Positions 1 through 8,028 of a DNA stretch of 20,866 nucleotides are shown one piece after another. The position numbers and the translations under genes are program-made. The stretch's first letter is position 1. Each line of letters starts with the position of its first letter. The notes under the pieces are model-generated. The model saw only the letters and a program-made list of their open reading frames with translations, was not told where the DNA came from and made no database searches. The stretch covers positions 1-20,866 of the IMG/VR virus record IMGVR_UViG_3300017971_003441. The stretch is one strand, 5' to 3'. The DNA is from a virus.

Positions 1-282
1 TGTTCATTCCCGCAATCAAACGGCGTGCTCGACCCACCGGAGGGCGTGACGCTTGATGATTGCGGCGTTCTGTCTGTGTGCTTTACGCATTTCGACGATG
101 AGAAGCAAACGCCTGTAACTATCGCGTGCTGGAAGCTGACGGCCGGTGAGCTGGAAACCTTGAAGAAGACCGGCCGAATCTGGGTGGGCGGTCGCGGTCA
201 CACGATGCAACCGCTTTTTCTTACTGCGGATAATCCCTTTCAGGAGGACGGACAATGCCAGCAACCCCCAGCATCTTCTTGA
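1..282 (+). CDS. Small phage-type hypothetical protein, 5' end cut by window edge
   Basis: The reading frame is open from base 1, so the true start probably lies outside the window; a GTG at 25 is the only internal candidate start near the edge. The visible protein is about 93 residues, soluble, with no signal peptide or membrane segment. It contains a compact motif of the type CWKLTAGELETLKKTGRIWV followed by GRGHTMQPLFLTADNPF. I associate this pattern (Trp and Thr, TGxxW, then a Pro-Phe ending) with small conserved phage proteins of unknown role that often sit beside structural genes. Its last 28 bases overlap the next gene, so it is probably translated with the operon that follows. No function is assigned. 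Confidence 0.6.
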   Translation, partial: CSFPQSNGVLDPPEGVTLDDCGVLSVCFTHFDDEKQTPVTIACWKLTAGELETLKKTGRIWVGGRGHTMQPLFLTADNPFQEDGQCQQPPASS

Positions 283-926
283 TCGGTTGCGTGAACGGTG
301 GAACCAGCATTGTAGCCAAGCTGTACCAGACCCTCGGCTGGCGGTACAGCGAGGACAATGAGCACCACCGTAAGTTTATGGAGTGTTCGGCCGCCAATGC
401 CGTGACCGTCCGAATGCGCGACGAGATGGATCACCGCCCGAGTCGGCCACCGACGGTAGCCGAGGCGACCGAGCGGTTCCTTGCGTGGTTTCGCGATTGC
501 GAGAAGCCGGTCATCTGTAAAGATCACCGCTTCTCCTTTTGTCTGAGCCGGTTGTCCTCGGCCTTAATCAAGATTGAACCTACCACCGCGCTCGCATGGG
601 TCCAGAAAGACCTTGCCAGCGTCGCTCGGTCGATTCGCCGAAGGCGCGGAAACAAGGGGTGGTGGTGGAATCGGAGCCCAGAGGAATGGTTTGCAGCGGC
701 CGAGCGGGAGTATCAATTATGGCCCGGTCAGAAGTGGATAGTTCCCTTCGGAGCTATCAAGACGGCCGTCGCGACGGGAGCCAAGCGGAGGTTTCTTACA
801 TGCCTTGGGGTTGAATTATTTGTGCCACCCAGCTTAGAATGTGTGTCGGCAGCGATGGCCCTCTTTGACACGGGCCGAGACAATCCAGGGAATCCGAACC
901 AAGGAAAAGACGGATGGCAAACCTGA
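255..926 (+). CDS. Sulfotransferase-like protein
   Basis: This 223-residue protein resembles the PAPS-dependent sulfotransferase fold. An N-terminal beta strand leads into a P-loop-like turn, GCVNGGTS (residues 11-18), then a helix, where the family has the 5'-phosphosulfate-binding loop (RxGTS/T type). Further on, KDHRF (89-93) matches the usual K-D-P-R-F element, and QKDLASVARSIRRR (117-130) matches the 3'-phosphate-binding strand and helix (RDPxxxxxS). A lysine stands where the family usually has arginine, so activity is uncertain. A clear RBS (caggagg, 241-247) precedes the ATG. The end overlaps the next gene by 13 bases. Surrounded by glycosyltransferases, it could sulfate a sugar; this is inference. 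An alternative is another P-loop kinase-like fold. Confidence 0.6.
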   Translation: MPATPSIFLIGCVNGGTSIVAKLYQTLGWRYSEDNEHHRKFMECSAANAVTVRMRDEMDHRPSRPPTVAEATERFLAWFRDCEKPVICKDHRFSFCLSRLSSALIKIEPTTALAWVQKDLASVARSIRRRRGNKGWWWNRSPEEWFAAAEREYQLWPGQKWIVPFGAIKTAVATGAKRRFLTCLGVELFVPPSLECVSAAMALFDTGRDNPGNPNQGKDGWQT

Positions 927-1567
927 CTCACGAGATTGCTCGGAAGTGGTGCCCGATGTTCATGCTGCGAACGAAAGACGTGCCACCGCAGCATGGCGGA
1001 ATCCTACCGAGCGAAATGCTCCTATTTATATCGGCTTGCCTGGAATGCGGAGTACAGACGGTCATCGAGTCGGGCCGAAAGTTTGGGCACAGCACGGAGA
1101 TTCTCGCTTGCTTTGCCGACCAGTGGGAGGTTGTGAGCATAGAACGCCACCCCGATGCCGCGACAGACAAGCGGCTCAAGAATCGCCCGAACCTATCGCT
1201 GCTCAAAGGCGACGGCGCGAAGCACATGGCGCGATTGCTCAAAAGCTACCCTCGCGCCGCGCTGTTATTGGACGGCCCTAAGAATATGGCCGGGATCGAG
1301 CTGTACCTTATCCACAAGCGGGAGATCGTCTTGGCTGGCGTCCACGATCTTTGCAAGCGGATCGAGGGTGGAGATGCAAACGGTGGGCGCGAATGGGCGG
1401 AGTTCGAGATCGAGGGCTCCTACTTTTCAGATGACCCGGAGTACGTTGCCGAGTTTGGGCACCTGGACGAAGCGGCGCTCAAACAGGCGCAGCATACGCA
1501 CGCCTCGCTTTTGCCGGTCGCGAGCGTGCTTGGGATTCTTCCTGGCGGACTGGCAAAAGGAGAGTAA
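914..1567 (+). CDS. Class I SAM-dependent methyltransferase-like protein
   Basis: The 217-residue protein has a Rossmann-type methyltransferase core. Motif I is VIESGRKFGHST (50-61), with an acidic strand end and glycine turn as in the CmcI and Methyltransf_24 groups. The acidic residue that would hold the ribose of SAM is in SIE (75-77). Then come LLKGD (96-100) and the catalytic-face strand LLLDGPK (117-123). Those groups include enzymes acting on small molecules and sugars, so O-methylation of a glycan is plausible but not shown. The start ATG lies 5-8 bases after an aaggaa RBS and overlaps the sulfotransferase-like gene. The stop is followed one base later by the next ATG, which suggests coupling. 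Confidence 0.65.
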   Translation: MANLTHEIARKWCPMFMLRTKDVPPQHGGILPSEMLLFISACLECGVQTVIESGRKFGHSTEILACFADQWEVVSIERHPDAATDKRLKNRPNLSLLKGDGAKHMARLLKSYPRAALLLDGPKNMAGIELYLIHKREIVLAGVHDLCKRIEGGDANGGREWAEFEIEGSYFSDDPEYVAEFGHLDEAALKQAQHTHASLLPVASVLGILPGGLAKGE

Positions 1568-1568
1568 T

Positions 1569-1847
1569 ATGCCCAGTATGACCTTTACAGTCAACGGAGT
1601 CGAGCATCGCGTGTTCGGCAACCGAGACGAGATTAACGGAGTCAAGGCTTTGGTGGCCGAGCGCGACGCTTTGGCAGTGTCGGCAACCGATCCGAAACCA
1701 CAGGCGACGAAGAAAGGATTGTCTCGTGCGAATCGCCGTGAATCCCAAGGTGTATCGGGTGAAGTACCCGCGACAGCGGAAGACGCGACGGCTGATCTAT
1801 CTGGCAGCGATCGCGCACCGGATGGGCCACAAGGTTCGGATTCATAA
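1569..1847 (+). CDS. Small hydrophilic protein overlapping the next gene
   Basis: This 92-residue frame begins at an ATG placed 5-6 bases after a strong aggag RBS (around 1557-1563) and one base after the previous stop. Residues 1-50 look like a folded module (TFTVNGVEHRVFG, then a charged helix). Residues 53-92 are Ser, Gly, Asp and Ala-rich and probably disordered. The last 122 bases lie inside the following glycosyltransferase gene in another frame. This is far longer than the 1-16 base overlaps of the other junctions. The good RBS and start spacing support a real gene. The disordered tail may exist only because that DNA is constrained by the other frame. I recognise no family. Confidence 0.5.
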   Translation: MPSMTFTVNGVEHRVFGNRDEINGVKALVAERDALAVSATDPKPQATKKGLSRANRRESQGVSGEVPATAEDATADLSGSDRAPDGPQGSDS

Positions 1848-2718
1848 CCCTTGCGGCTACGCTCGCTACAAGTTTCAGGATGTGATTCGCACGCTGCCGG
1901 AGGATCGTGGCAAGCTCGCGACACCGCCTGACGTTTACCTTTGTTCCCACGCGCTGTTGTTGAAGCGACCGGATGTTGTGCCGAAGGGTTGCAAGGTGGT
2001 AGCTTGGAAAGAGTCGCTCCGGTTGCTGGATGACCAAGTGCTCGCCGACATGGCTGATCTGATTGTCGGCTACGTCTGGAAGCCAAAGGATTGGACATTC
2101 CGCAATGTCAAAGTGCGACCGGGGCACCTGGAAAACGTCGCGCACAAATACCTCCAAGTCCCCTGGCTCTGTCATGACCGGGTGCTGGAGGCGCTGCACT
2201 CCGCAAAGCTGACGAACGCTTACCTTGACGATGATCTGCCCGCCATCCGGTCGCGGTTCGGATCGACCGAGAAGAAACGGAAGGTCGGCTTTATCGGCCA
2301 TCGCCTCCCCCACCGAAGTAAGATCATGGAGCGGGTAGAGGCGGCCTTCGGTTTCGAGATCAAGCGGTGGGCTGGCGGGCACGATCCCGGCCTGCCACCC
2401 GGCGAATACCTCCGGTGGCTGACCGAGTGCGAGCTGAACCTCAACCTGGAAGGCGACACTTGGGGGTGCTCCCGGCTGGCCGAGTGCGCGATGATGGGGG
2501 CCGCTGTTGTCCAGTGTCGGCCTGACCGCTTCGATTATGACCCCCCTATATCGGCCGAGAACGCTATCGTGTGCAATGATTGGGCAGACGCCCCGACAAT
2601 ACTCGCCGGGCTCGACAGGGCCCCAGACGCTGCCAGGGGGGCCTCGGAGGCGTATTGCGGGGGCTGGAGCCTCCGAGGCCAGCTCAACCGGGTCTTTGCC
2701 CGCCTGGGGGTGGCCTGA
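1726..2718 (+). CDS. GT-B-type glycosyltransferase-like protein (divergent)
   Basis: A 330-residue protein starting at GTG, eight bases after agaaagga. The N-terminal half begins with a strand and a helix rich in R-L-x-x-L-A-x-x-x-H-x-M-G-H (residues 22-35), typical of the first Rossmann unit of GT-B enzymes. The second half starts with KVGFIGHR (186-193) and contains LNLEGDTWGCSRLAECAMMG (239-258), which resembles the nucleotide-sugar-binding region of exostosin and CgeB-like glycosyltransferases. It lacks the exact E-x7-E motif of the GT4 neighbours. The start is favoured because the first strand would be lost with any later start. The stop shares one base with the next ATG. The donor and acceptor are unknown. 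Confidence 0.65.
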   Translation: MRIAVNPKVYRVKYPRQRKTRRLIYLAAIAHRMGHKVRIHNPCGYARYKFQDVIRTLPEDRGKLATPPDVYLCSHALLLKRPDVVPKGCKVVAWKESLRLLDDQVLADMADLIVGYVWKPKDWTFRNVKVRPGHLENVAHKYLQVPWLCHDRVLEALHSAKLTNAYLDDDLPAIRSRFGSTEKKRKVGFIGHRLPHRSKIMERVEAAFGFEIKRWAGGHDPGLPPGEYLRWLTECELNLNLEGDTWGCSRLAECAMMGAAVVQCRPDRFDYDPPISAENAIVCNDWADAPTILAGLDRAPDAARGASEAYCGGWSLRGQLNRVFARLGVA

Positions 2719-3710
2719 TGCGCACCCCCCTCTTGGTGTATGACGTGAATCGGTGGGCTTGGCACTATCGGGCCACCGATACCGCAGCGGCAGCTCCGCC
2801 AGGGATCGACCCCACCACGATGCAGGCCAGCACGTTCCTCGCGCATGTCGGGGATCGTGGGTTTTGGGATCGGTATGATTCGCTATTCTTTATGAGTTGG
2901 GCTGGCTGCCCGATTGATCGAATACGCAAGTCGAGTTGTCGCCGCCTTGTTACGCTCGTCACGTCCGCTGGTCCCGCCTTTCGGGCCCTCGACGGAGATG
3001 ATTGGCGAACCTGGATCGTCACCGGCTCGCGCAACTTCGGCAACGCTCACTCAAAGCTGCCGAGGTTCGATGCGATCATTACAGTCAATCGGTTCCTCTA
3101 TGACGCTTGCCGGAAGCATACAGACGGTGAAGTTCGGATGATTCCAAGCGGCGTGAATTGCGAGTTGTTCCGACCGGCCGAGCAACCGCAGCCGGAAGGT
3201 CGCCCGTTTCGCGTTGGCTGGTGCGCGAATATCAAGGGCACGCATACCGTTAAGGGCCACCGCGAGATTCTCGTTCCGCTGATGTCGGAGCGGCCGGAGT
3301 GGGACTGGCAGGTCAACACGAACGATAGGCGCAGCGCATGGCCTCGCGAAGAAATGGCTGCATGGTATCGGACGCTGGACGCTTTTCTATGTACGAGCGT
3401 CATCGAGGGTACCCCCTCGCCAGTTTTCGAGGCTGCCGCATCAGGGGTGCCGATTGTCTCAACTGATGTTGGCTGCGTGGAGGATTGGCCGCTCCCTCAC
3501 GAGCTTGGTTTGATCGCCTCGCCATACCGCAACCCCGTCGAGGCGCAGGCAACGCAAAACCAACTACTTGACACGCTGACCGGCCTTTCCAGGCTTACCG
3601 CAGACGAGCGCCGGTCGCTTGGGCTCCAACTCCGGGCGGATGTCGAGCAGCGGTACAGCTACGAGGTGATTGCCCCGCAATACTTGGAGGTGATATGTCC
3701 AGAGTCCTAG
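2718..3710 (+). CDS. GT4-like glycosyltransferase, paralog 1
   Basis: This 330-residue protein is one of three related glycosyltransferases in the operon. The N-terminus LLVYDVNRWAWHYRA (5-19) carries the shared YDVxxWA signature. A linker strand PSGVNCELF (143-151) precedes the C-terminal Rossmann domain with VGWC (166-169) and a KGHREIL-type helix. The donor-binding motif E-x7-E is EGTPSPVFE (230-238), followed by AASGVPIVSTDVG (240-252), as in retaining GT4 enzymes. The chosen ATG overlaps the upstream stop (TGATG); a longer upstream extension in this frame would run into the previous gene and has no homologous look. The 3' end overlaps the next gene by 16 bases. Confidence 0.8.
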   Translation: MRTPLLVYDVNRWAWHYRATDTAAAAPPGIDPTTMQASTFLAHVGDRGFWDRYDSLFFMSWAGCPIDRIRKSSCRRLVTLVTSAGPAFRALDGDDWRTWIVTGSRNFGNAHSKLPRFDAIITVNRFLYDACRKHTDGEVRMIPSGVNCELFRPAEQPQPEGRPFRVGWCANIKGTHTVKGHREILVPLMSERPEWDWQVNTNDRRSAWPREEMAAWYRTLDAFLCTSVIEGTPSPVFEAAASGVPIVSTDVGCVEDWPLPHELGLIASPYRNPVEAQATQNQLLDTLTGLSRLTADERRSLGLQLRADVEQRYSYEVIAPQYLEVICPES

Positions 3711-4720
3711 TGGTCTATGACGTAGATGGGTGGGCGCAGCATCGGTTCGCCTCTGGCGTGGCGAAATATGCGCCGGAAGGTATGGAGGTTGTAACGTGCG
3801 ATACACCCGGTTACTTGAACCGGATGGAGCCGGAGGACCGCGCGAGGTTTGACGGGGTCTGCACGCCCTTGTTTGCCAGCTTCAAGAAGCCGGGCTGCAA
3901 GCGGCTCGTCGCGTTGCTGGCGTCTCACGCGCTGATGCACGATGCCTACGATCCCAAGAATTTCTTGACGCTCGGCGTCACCAAGGATCGCCACCGTCGG
4001 CTGGCTCGGAAAATCCTGACACGGGCCGATGCCGCAATCGCTCGCAACAATGCTCTGGCTTCCTCGCTTCGTCCATACAACACTCGGATTCAGGTCATCC
4101 CAGCGGGAGTCGATGTCGAGATATTTCATCCGCGAGGCCGGACACCTACACCCCACGGCAAGCTACGAGTCGGCTGGTGTGGGAACAAGCATTGCAAACT
4201 CAATCGGAACTTCAAGGGGTACGAGCATATCCTGCGACCTTTGATGTCGCGACCGTTTGCAAGCGACTTCGAGTGGCAAATAAACACTCGTGATTTTCGC
4301 AATGCCTTGTCTCCACCCGAAATGGCTCAGTGGTATCGGTCGCTCGACGTTTTTCTCACCACGGCGTCTGCCGAAGGTACACCGAATCCACCGATGGAGG
4401 CCGCCGCTTGCGGCTGCTGTGTCCTCGCAACGAACGTGGGGCAACTGAGTGATTGGGGCGAACTACACAGTCGACAGCTCTTGCTTCCAACTTACGAGAA
4501 CGACGAGGAAGCGCGCGGGGTTGTGCGGCTGTTCGAGCAAGAGTTGTCCCTGTTGAATCGCGACCGGGAGCGATTGCGAGAGTGCGGCGAGGCCCTGGCC
4601 GCCAGCATCCAGACGCGATATTCCTACGAGCATATCGCTCCGCGAGTCATAGCCCATGTCGCCGGAATAGATCGCCCGAAACTCATTAAGTATACAAGCC
4701 GAGACAGGCACGCGCGATGA
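3695..4720 (+). CDS. GT4-like glycosyltransferase, paralog 2
   Basis: A 341-residue GT-B protein closely patterned on its neighbour. It opens with VLVVYDVDGWAQH (4-16) and KYAPEGMEV (24-32). It shows the interdomain strand VIPAGVDVEIF (134-144), then LRVGWCGN (157-164) and NFKGYEHILRPLM (172-184). The E-x7-E motif is EGTPNPPME (227-235), followed by AAACGCCVLATNVG. These are the expected positions for nucleotide-sugar binding in GT4 enzymes. A strong ggaggt RBS lies 4-5 bases before the ATG. The stop overlaps the radical-SAM gene start as ATGA. The protein has no membrane anchor or signal, so it should act in the cytoplasm. Acceptor unknown. Confidence 0.8.
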   Translation: MSRVLVVYDVDGWAQHRFASGVAKYAPEGMEVVTCDTPGYLNRMEPEDRARFDGVCTPLFASFKKPGCKRLVALLASHALMHDAYDPKNFLTLGVTKDRHRRLARKILTRADAAIARNNALASSLRPYNTRIQVIPAGVDVEIFHPRGRTPTPHGKLRVGWCGNKHCKLNRNFKGYEHILRPLMSRPFASDFEWQINTRDFRNALSPPEMAQWYRSLDVFLTTASAEGTPNPPMEAAACGCCVLATNVGQLSDWGELHSRQLLLPTYENDEEARGVVRLFEQELSLLNRDRERLRECGEALAASIQTRYSYEHIAPRVIAHVAGIDRPKLIKYTSRDRHAR

Positions 4721-5952
4721 TCCACTTCGTCTATCCGCCACGACCGTATCTTATTGAGCCAAACGCCCAAGTTGGCCTCGGCCTATTGATGCTCGCAACC
4801 TATGCCCGAAACCTTGGGCTCCCTGTTGCTGTTCACAACTGGCAAGATGGCTTTGGCGACACCAACCTTCTCCGTGCGGCCGAGGATATTATCTGCGTGA
4901 CCGGCTGCTTGGCCGATGCTCGCGAGATCAATCGGCTTATCGCAGCCTATCCCGGTCGCGTGATTGTGGGCGGCCCCATCTCCTGCTCGCCAGATATTGT
5001 CCACGCGAAGGCAAGGCTCATTGTCGCCGGGCCTGGGGAATGGCTGATCGAGTCGATTGCAGGAGGGACAATCCCGTGCGCCCGTGTGCTCAACACTCCG
5101 CCCATGCAAGACTTCGACCGCTACCCATTCCCTGACCGTCGTTTACTCGGCGAGCATCTCGGTGGGCGGATTTTTCACCGGGTTGCTGGGGTCACTCCGC
5201 AGCCGTCAACAACCCTGGTCACGTCGCGAGGGTGCCGCTTCACTTGCGCGTTCTGTGAGTCAGGCCACAGTAAGACATTGCATGAATATCATTTGTCCCG
5301 CATCGAGATGGAGTTGGATGACATCGCTCGCCTCGGCATCAAGCATGTTCGGATCGGCGATGACAACCTGAACGCCACGCCACGCCGTCGCCGCAAGCTG
5401 ATCGACATGCTAGCACTCCACAAGATGAAATGGAGGGCGAGCCTACGGGCTGCCCCATCCAGCCTACAACTCTTTACGAGGATGCGCGATGCCGGATGCG
5501 TGGAGCTGAACATCGGCCTCGAATCCGCAGACCCGGCTGTGCTGCTGCGGATCGGCAAGCGGTCTACGGTGTCGCGGATCACTACTGCGATTGAGGAAGC
5601 GGTCGAAGCCGGAATACCTAACGTGCGAGCCTTAATGATGATGGGTACGCCGGGAGAAACGCGCGACACGCTGACCTTCAACAAGCGATGGGTGGAGGCT
5701 CACCCAGACGTGACGGTTTGCCTCACAGCGTTCTATCCTTTCCCAAACACCAGCATCGCGTTTCGGCCCGAAGAATACGGTGTCCGGCTTCGGACCACGC
5801 GAAACGTCAATTTCTACTCCTGGCGTCCTGACGGCTCGGAGCCGGACGCTCACATAGACATCATCGGCGGGCTTTCCCGGCAGCAACTAACCGCGCAGCT
5901 CCGCGAGTTCCGGATGTTCCTCGATTCGCGAGAGCAGCTCAACCACGGATGA
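4717..5952 (+). CDS. Radical SAM protein with cobalamin-binding-like N-terminal domain
   Basis: A 411-residue protein. Residues 1-120 follow the pattern of the cobalamin-binding domain in B12-type radical SAM enzymes: QVGLGLLMLATYAR (18-31), RVIVGGPISCSPDI (81-94) and AGPGEWL (104-110). I do not see the cobalamin-ligating DxHxxG motif. The radical SAM core has the cluster motif CRFTCAFC (Cys 173, 177, 180), then GDDNLNA (214-220), GLES (267-270) and MGTPGET (309-315), the typical core strands. Relatives include methylases and ring-forming enzymes, but the reaction here cannot be read from sequence. It could modify a sugar or a methyl acceptor for the neighbouring transferases. It is joined by ATGA overlaps on both sides, indicating operon membership. 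Confidence 0.85.
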   Translation: MIHFVYPPRPYLIEPNAQVGLGLLMLATYARNLGLPVAVHNWQDGFGDTNLLRAAEDIICVTGCLADAREINRLIAAYPGRVIVGGPISCSPDIVHAKARLIVAGPGEWLIESIAGGTIPCARVLNTPPMQDFDRYPFPDRRLLGEHLGGRIFHRVAGVTPQPSTTLVTSRGCRFTCAFCESGHSKTLHEYHLSRIEMELDDIARLGIKHVRIGDDNLNATPRRRRKLIDMLALHKMKWRASLRAAPSSLQLFTRMRDAGCVELNIGLESADPAVLLRIGKRSTVSRITTAIEEAVEAGIPNVRALMMMGTPGETRDTLTFNKRWVEAHPDVTVCLTAFYPFPNTSIAFRPEEYGVRLRTTRNVNFYSWRPDGSEPDAHIDIIGGLSRQQLTAQLREFRMFLDSREQLNHG

Positions 5953-6476
5953 TCGACATGCACCCAAACTGCCAAGCGATCTGGAAAGAACATTGCCTAC
6001 AATACTTCAAGCCGGGAATGACGGTGCTTGAAGCGGGGCCGAACCTAAGCGGTAGCTGGTACAAGAACAACCACCCCGACGGAAAGCGGCTCATCTGGGA
6101 GACAGTGGATATTCGCGAGGACCGCTCCCCAACAGGTCGCTTGCACGACGTAACTCACACAGGCACCGCCTACTCCTATCCAGTCCCGGCAAACTATTAT
6201 GATGTCGTCTTGGCTGTTATGGTCGCCGAGCACGTCCCAATGCCGTGGCGATGGGTGCCGGAGCTTGCCCGCTGCTGCAAGGTGGGCGGTCGCGTTATTC
6301 TCATCGCTCCCTTTGTTGGTCAAGAGCATGGGGATCAGGATTACTGGCGGTTTCTGCCTCGCGGTTTGCGCGTGCTGGCCGAAGAAGCGGGGCTTGAGGT
6401 TTGCAAGGCCGAGGTGATGGACTTGGTGCCGGATGACTACCACATTGACTGCCTTCTTGTCGCGAGGAAACCATGA
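5949..6476 (+). CDS. SAM-dependent methyltransferase-like protein (Methyltransf_11 type)
   Basis: A 175-residue single-domain protein. Motif I is VLEAGPN (26-32), a variant without the full GxGxG turn. VDIRED (53-58) gives the acidic residue at the end of the second strand. YYDVVLAVMVAEH (83-95) is the characteristic strand of the Methyltransf_11 family, and KVGGRVILIAP (111-121) is the strand after it. PFVGQEHGDQDYWRF then resembles the active-site loop of methyltransferases found in glycan clusters. The start overlaps the radical-SAM stop and the stop overlaps the next start (both ATGA). The most likely role is methylation of a sugar or glycan, from context only. Confidence 0.75.
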   Translation: MIDMHPNCQAIWKEHCLQYFKPGMTVLEAGPNLSGSWYKNNHPDGKRLIWETVDIREDRSPTGRLHDVTHTGTAYSYPVPANYYDVVLAVMVAEHVPMPWRWVPELARCCKVGGRVILIAPFVGQEHGDQDYWRFLPRGLRVLAEEAGLEVCKAEVMDLVPDDYHIDCLLVARKP

Positions 6477-7435
6477 CTGACATTTCGCTCGGATTCGTCT
6501 ACCGCAAAGGGAACCCGTACCTGAACAACATGCGGGCGCAGGTGAACATGCGGAAGCTGTTCTTCGTCGCCTTGCCTCGGCAACTCGGTGTGACGGTCGA
6601 GTATTACGGGAGCCCAGACGTGCTGGACCTCAAGCACGTCGCCGACAAGCATGATGCGTGGTTGTTCTTTGATGCAGTTGGTTGGGGTATTCCGAAGTTG
6701 TTGAATTGGGAGAAGCTGCGAGGGCCGAAGTTCTGTCATATCGGAGACAGTCACGGAGCGGCGAAGGTTTGCCCGGTCTACGGTAAGACCAAGCTGGAAC
6801 AATGCCGCGAGTTCGCCTTTGACGCCTATTTCTTTCAGCATCACCCCGAGTATTTCTATCGGTTCTTTCCTCGCGATTGGACTTATTGGTGGGTGCCGAT
6901 GGGGGTCGATTGGACGCTTTACAATACTCGATCCGGCAAGCCGTGGGAATTGCGACGGAAGGACAAGGTGCTCTTGACCGGCGTGGACGGCCCCGAATAC
7001 TACCCGCTGCGCACGAGGCTCCGGCATGACGCAAGGATTCATTACAATCAGCCGGGAGGCTACCAGGGGGACAGCTACTCCCCTGGTCAATACGACGGAG
7101 AACGATACCCTGTCCTGCTCGGCCAGTGGAGGGCGAGCGTTGCGAGCGGGTACTCGATCCTAAATAAGTGTTTCGAGGTCGCGGCCGGTGGGTGCCTGAA
7201 CCTGATCGAGGTAACGGAGGACAACGGCTGCGGCCTGATCGGATACCAGGACGGAAAGACAGCGGTGTTCATCACCCCGCAAACAGCGAGCGACAAGATC
7301 GACGAGTTTCTCGCCGATGCGGACAATCCTCGCTGGCAACAGATAGCGATGGCCGGTCGCGAGTTCGTCCTCAACAACTACACTCACATGAATTGCGCGG
7401 CCCGGCTGGTCGAGCATATCAGGAGGTCGCTCTGA
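6473..7435 (+). CDS. CgeB-like glycosyltransferase, paralog A
   Basis: This 320-residue protein has the layout of the CgeB or Glyco_trans_1_2 group. The N-terminal part includes WLFFDAVGWGIPKL (63-76) and FCHIGDSHG (87-95). The C-terminal domain begins with KVLLTGVDGPEYYPLR (165-180) and contains NKCFEVAAGGCLNL (231-244), where family members carry the Glu that contacts the nucleotide sugar. The end matches the family's usual capping helix with an RLVEHIR-like finish. A similar VLLxGVxxPxxYPLR element occurs in the gene at 9002, so the two are probably paralogs. It is coupled by ATGA upstream and TGATG downstream. Substrates unknown. Confidence 0.75.
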   Translation: MTDISLGFVYRKGNPYLNNMRAQVNMRKLFFVALPRQLGVTVEYYGSPDVLDLKHVADKHDAWLFFDAVGWGIPKLLNWEKLRGPKFCHIGDSHGAAKVCPVYGKTKLEQCREFAFDAYFFQHHPEYFYRFFPRDWTYWWVPMGVDWTLYNTRSGKPWELRRKDKVLLTGVDGPEYYPLRTRLRHDARIHYNQPGGYQGDSYSPGQYDGERYPVLLGQWRASVASGYSILNKCFEVAAGGCLNLIEVTEDNGCGLIGYQDGKTAVFITPQTASDKIDEFLADADNPRWQQIAMAGREFVLNNYTHMNCAARLVEHIRRSL

Positions 7436-8028
7436 TGCCACCCTTTGTCATACCAGAACGGTGCCGCGACTTGGCGGCGCTCCAAGTGTCGCAATACCCA
7501 GACGACCCTTCGGCTTTCGACTGGATCACCGAGCGGGAACTGGACGCCTTCTTGCCGAAGATCGACAAGCCTCGCCGCGTGATTGATCTCGGCTGCGGGC
7601 TCGGGCGAGTTGCCTGCGGGTTGCACATGGCCTACAATGATCCTGAGATCGAGTACATCCTTGCGGATGCAAACCGACACGATGGGCCACCGGCTACGGG
7701 CTGGAACCCTGGCGAAGAATGGTACAATCTATTTGAGCTGACGGTCGAGTTTTGCGAAGCGAACGGCTTGCGAAACTATCGCACTTGGGACTTGTTGAAA
7801 CACCCGCACCCGCCAGATGCCGACCTAACGGTGTCGATGCTGTCGGTGGGGTTCCACTGGCCGCTCAACGATTGGCTGAAACCTTGGACAAAGACGGAAC
7901 AGATGGTCTTCGGCTGCCGCGCGGGCATCTACTCGGCAGGCCCGTTCGCGCCGCACTTCCGATCCGTCGAGGTTGCGCCGGGCTTCTGTGACAAAGAGGA
8001 GATTTTCATTTTGAAAGGGATGCAGTGA
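7435..8028 (+). CDS. SAM-dependent methyltransferase-like protein
   Basis: A 197-residue protein with a textbook motif I, VIDLGCGLGRV (49-59), and a second-strand acidic end in ILADANR (75-81). DADLTVSMLSVGFHW marks the fourth strand region, where class I enzymes have the catalytic face. The remaining C-terminal strands (FGCRAGIY, SVEVAPGF, EEIFILKG) fit the Rossmann methyltransferase fold. I use the ATG that overlaps the previous stop (TGATG, after an aggagg RBS at 7421-7426). An upstream extension in this frame would run deep into the previous gene. It differs in sequence from the other two methyltransferase-like proteins, so it may act on a different position. Confidence 0.75.
   Translation: MPPFVIPERCRDLAALQVSQYPDDPSAFDWITERELDAFLPKIDKPRRVIDLGCGLGRVACGLHMAYNDPEIEYILADANRHDGPPATGWNPGEEWYNLFELTVEFCEANGLRNYRTWDLLKHPHPPDADLTVSMLSVGFHWPLNDWLKPWTKTEQMVFGCRAGIYSAGPFAPHFRSVEVAPGFCDKEEIFILKGMQ

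Noticed and set aside
1427-2382. Minus-strand open frames of 223 and 246 residues in the glycosyltransferase region
   Set aside because: Both run antisense to genes with strong RBS and family motifs; translations are Arg/Ser/Pro-rich with no fold signature.
6437-7090. Minus-strand 217-residue open frame
   Set aside because: Antisense to the CgeB-like gene, which has a clear motif and coupled start; the reverse frame shows no motif.
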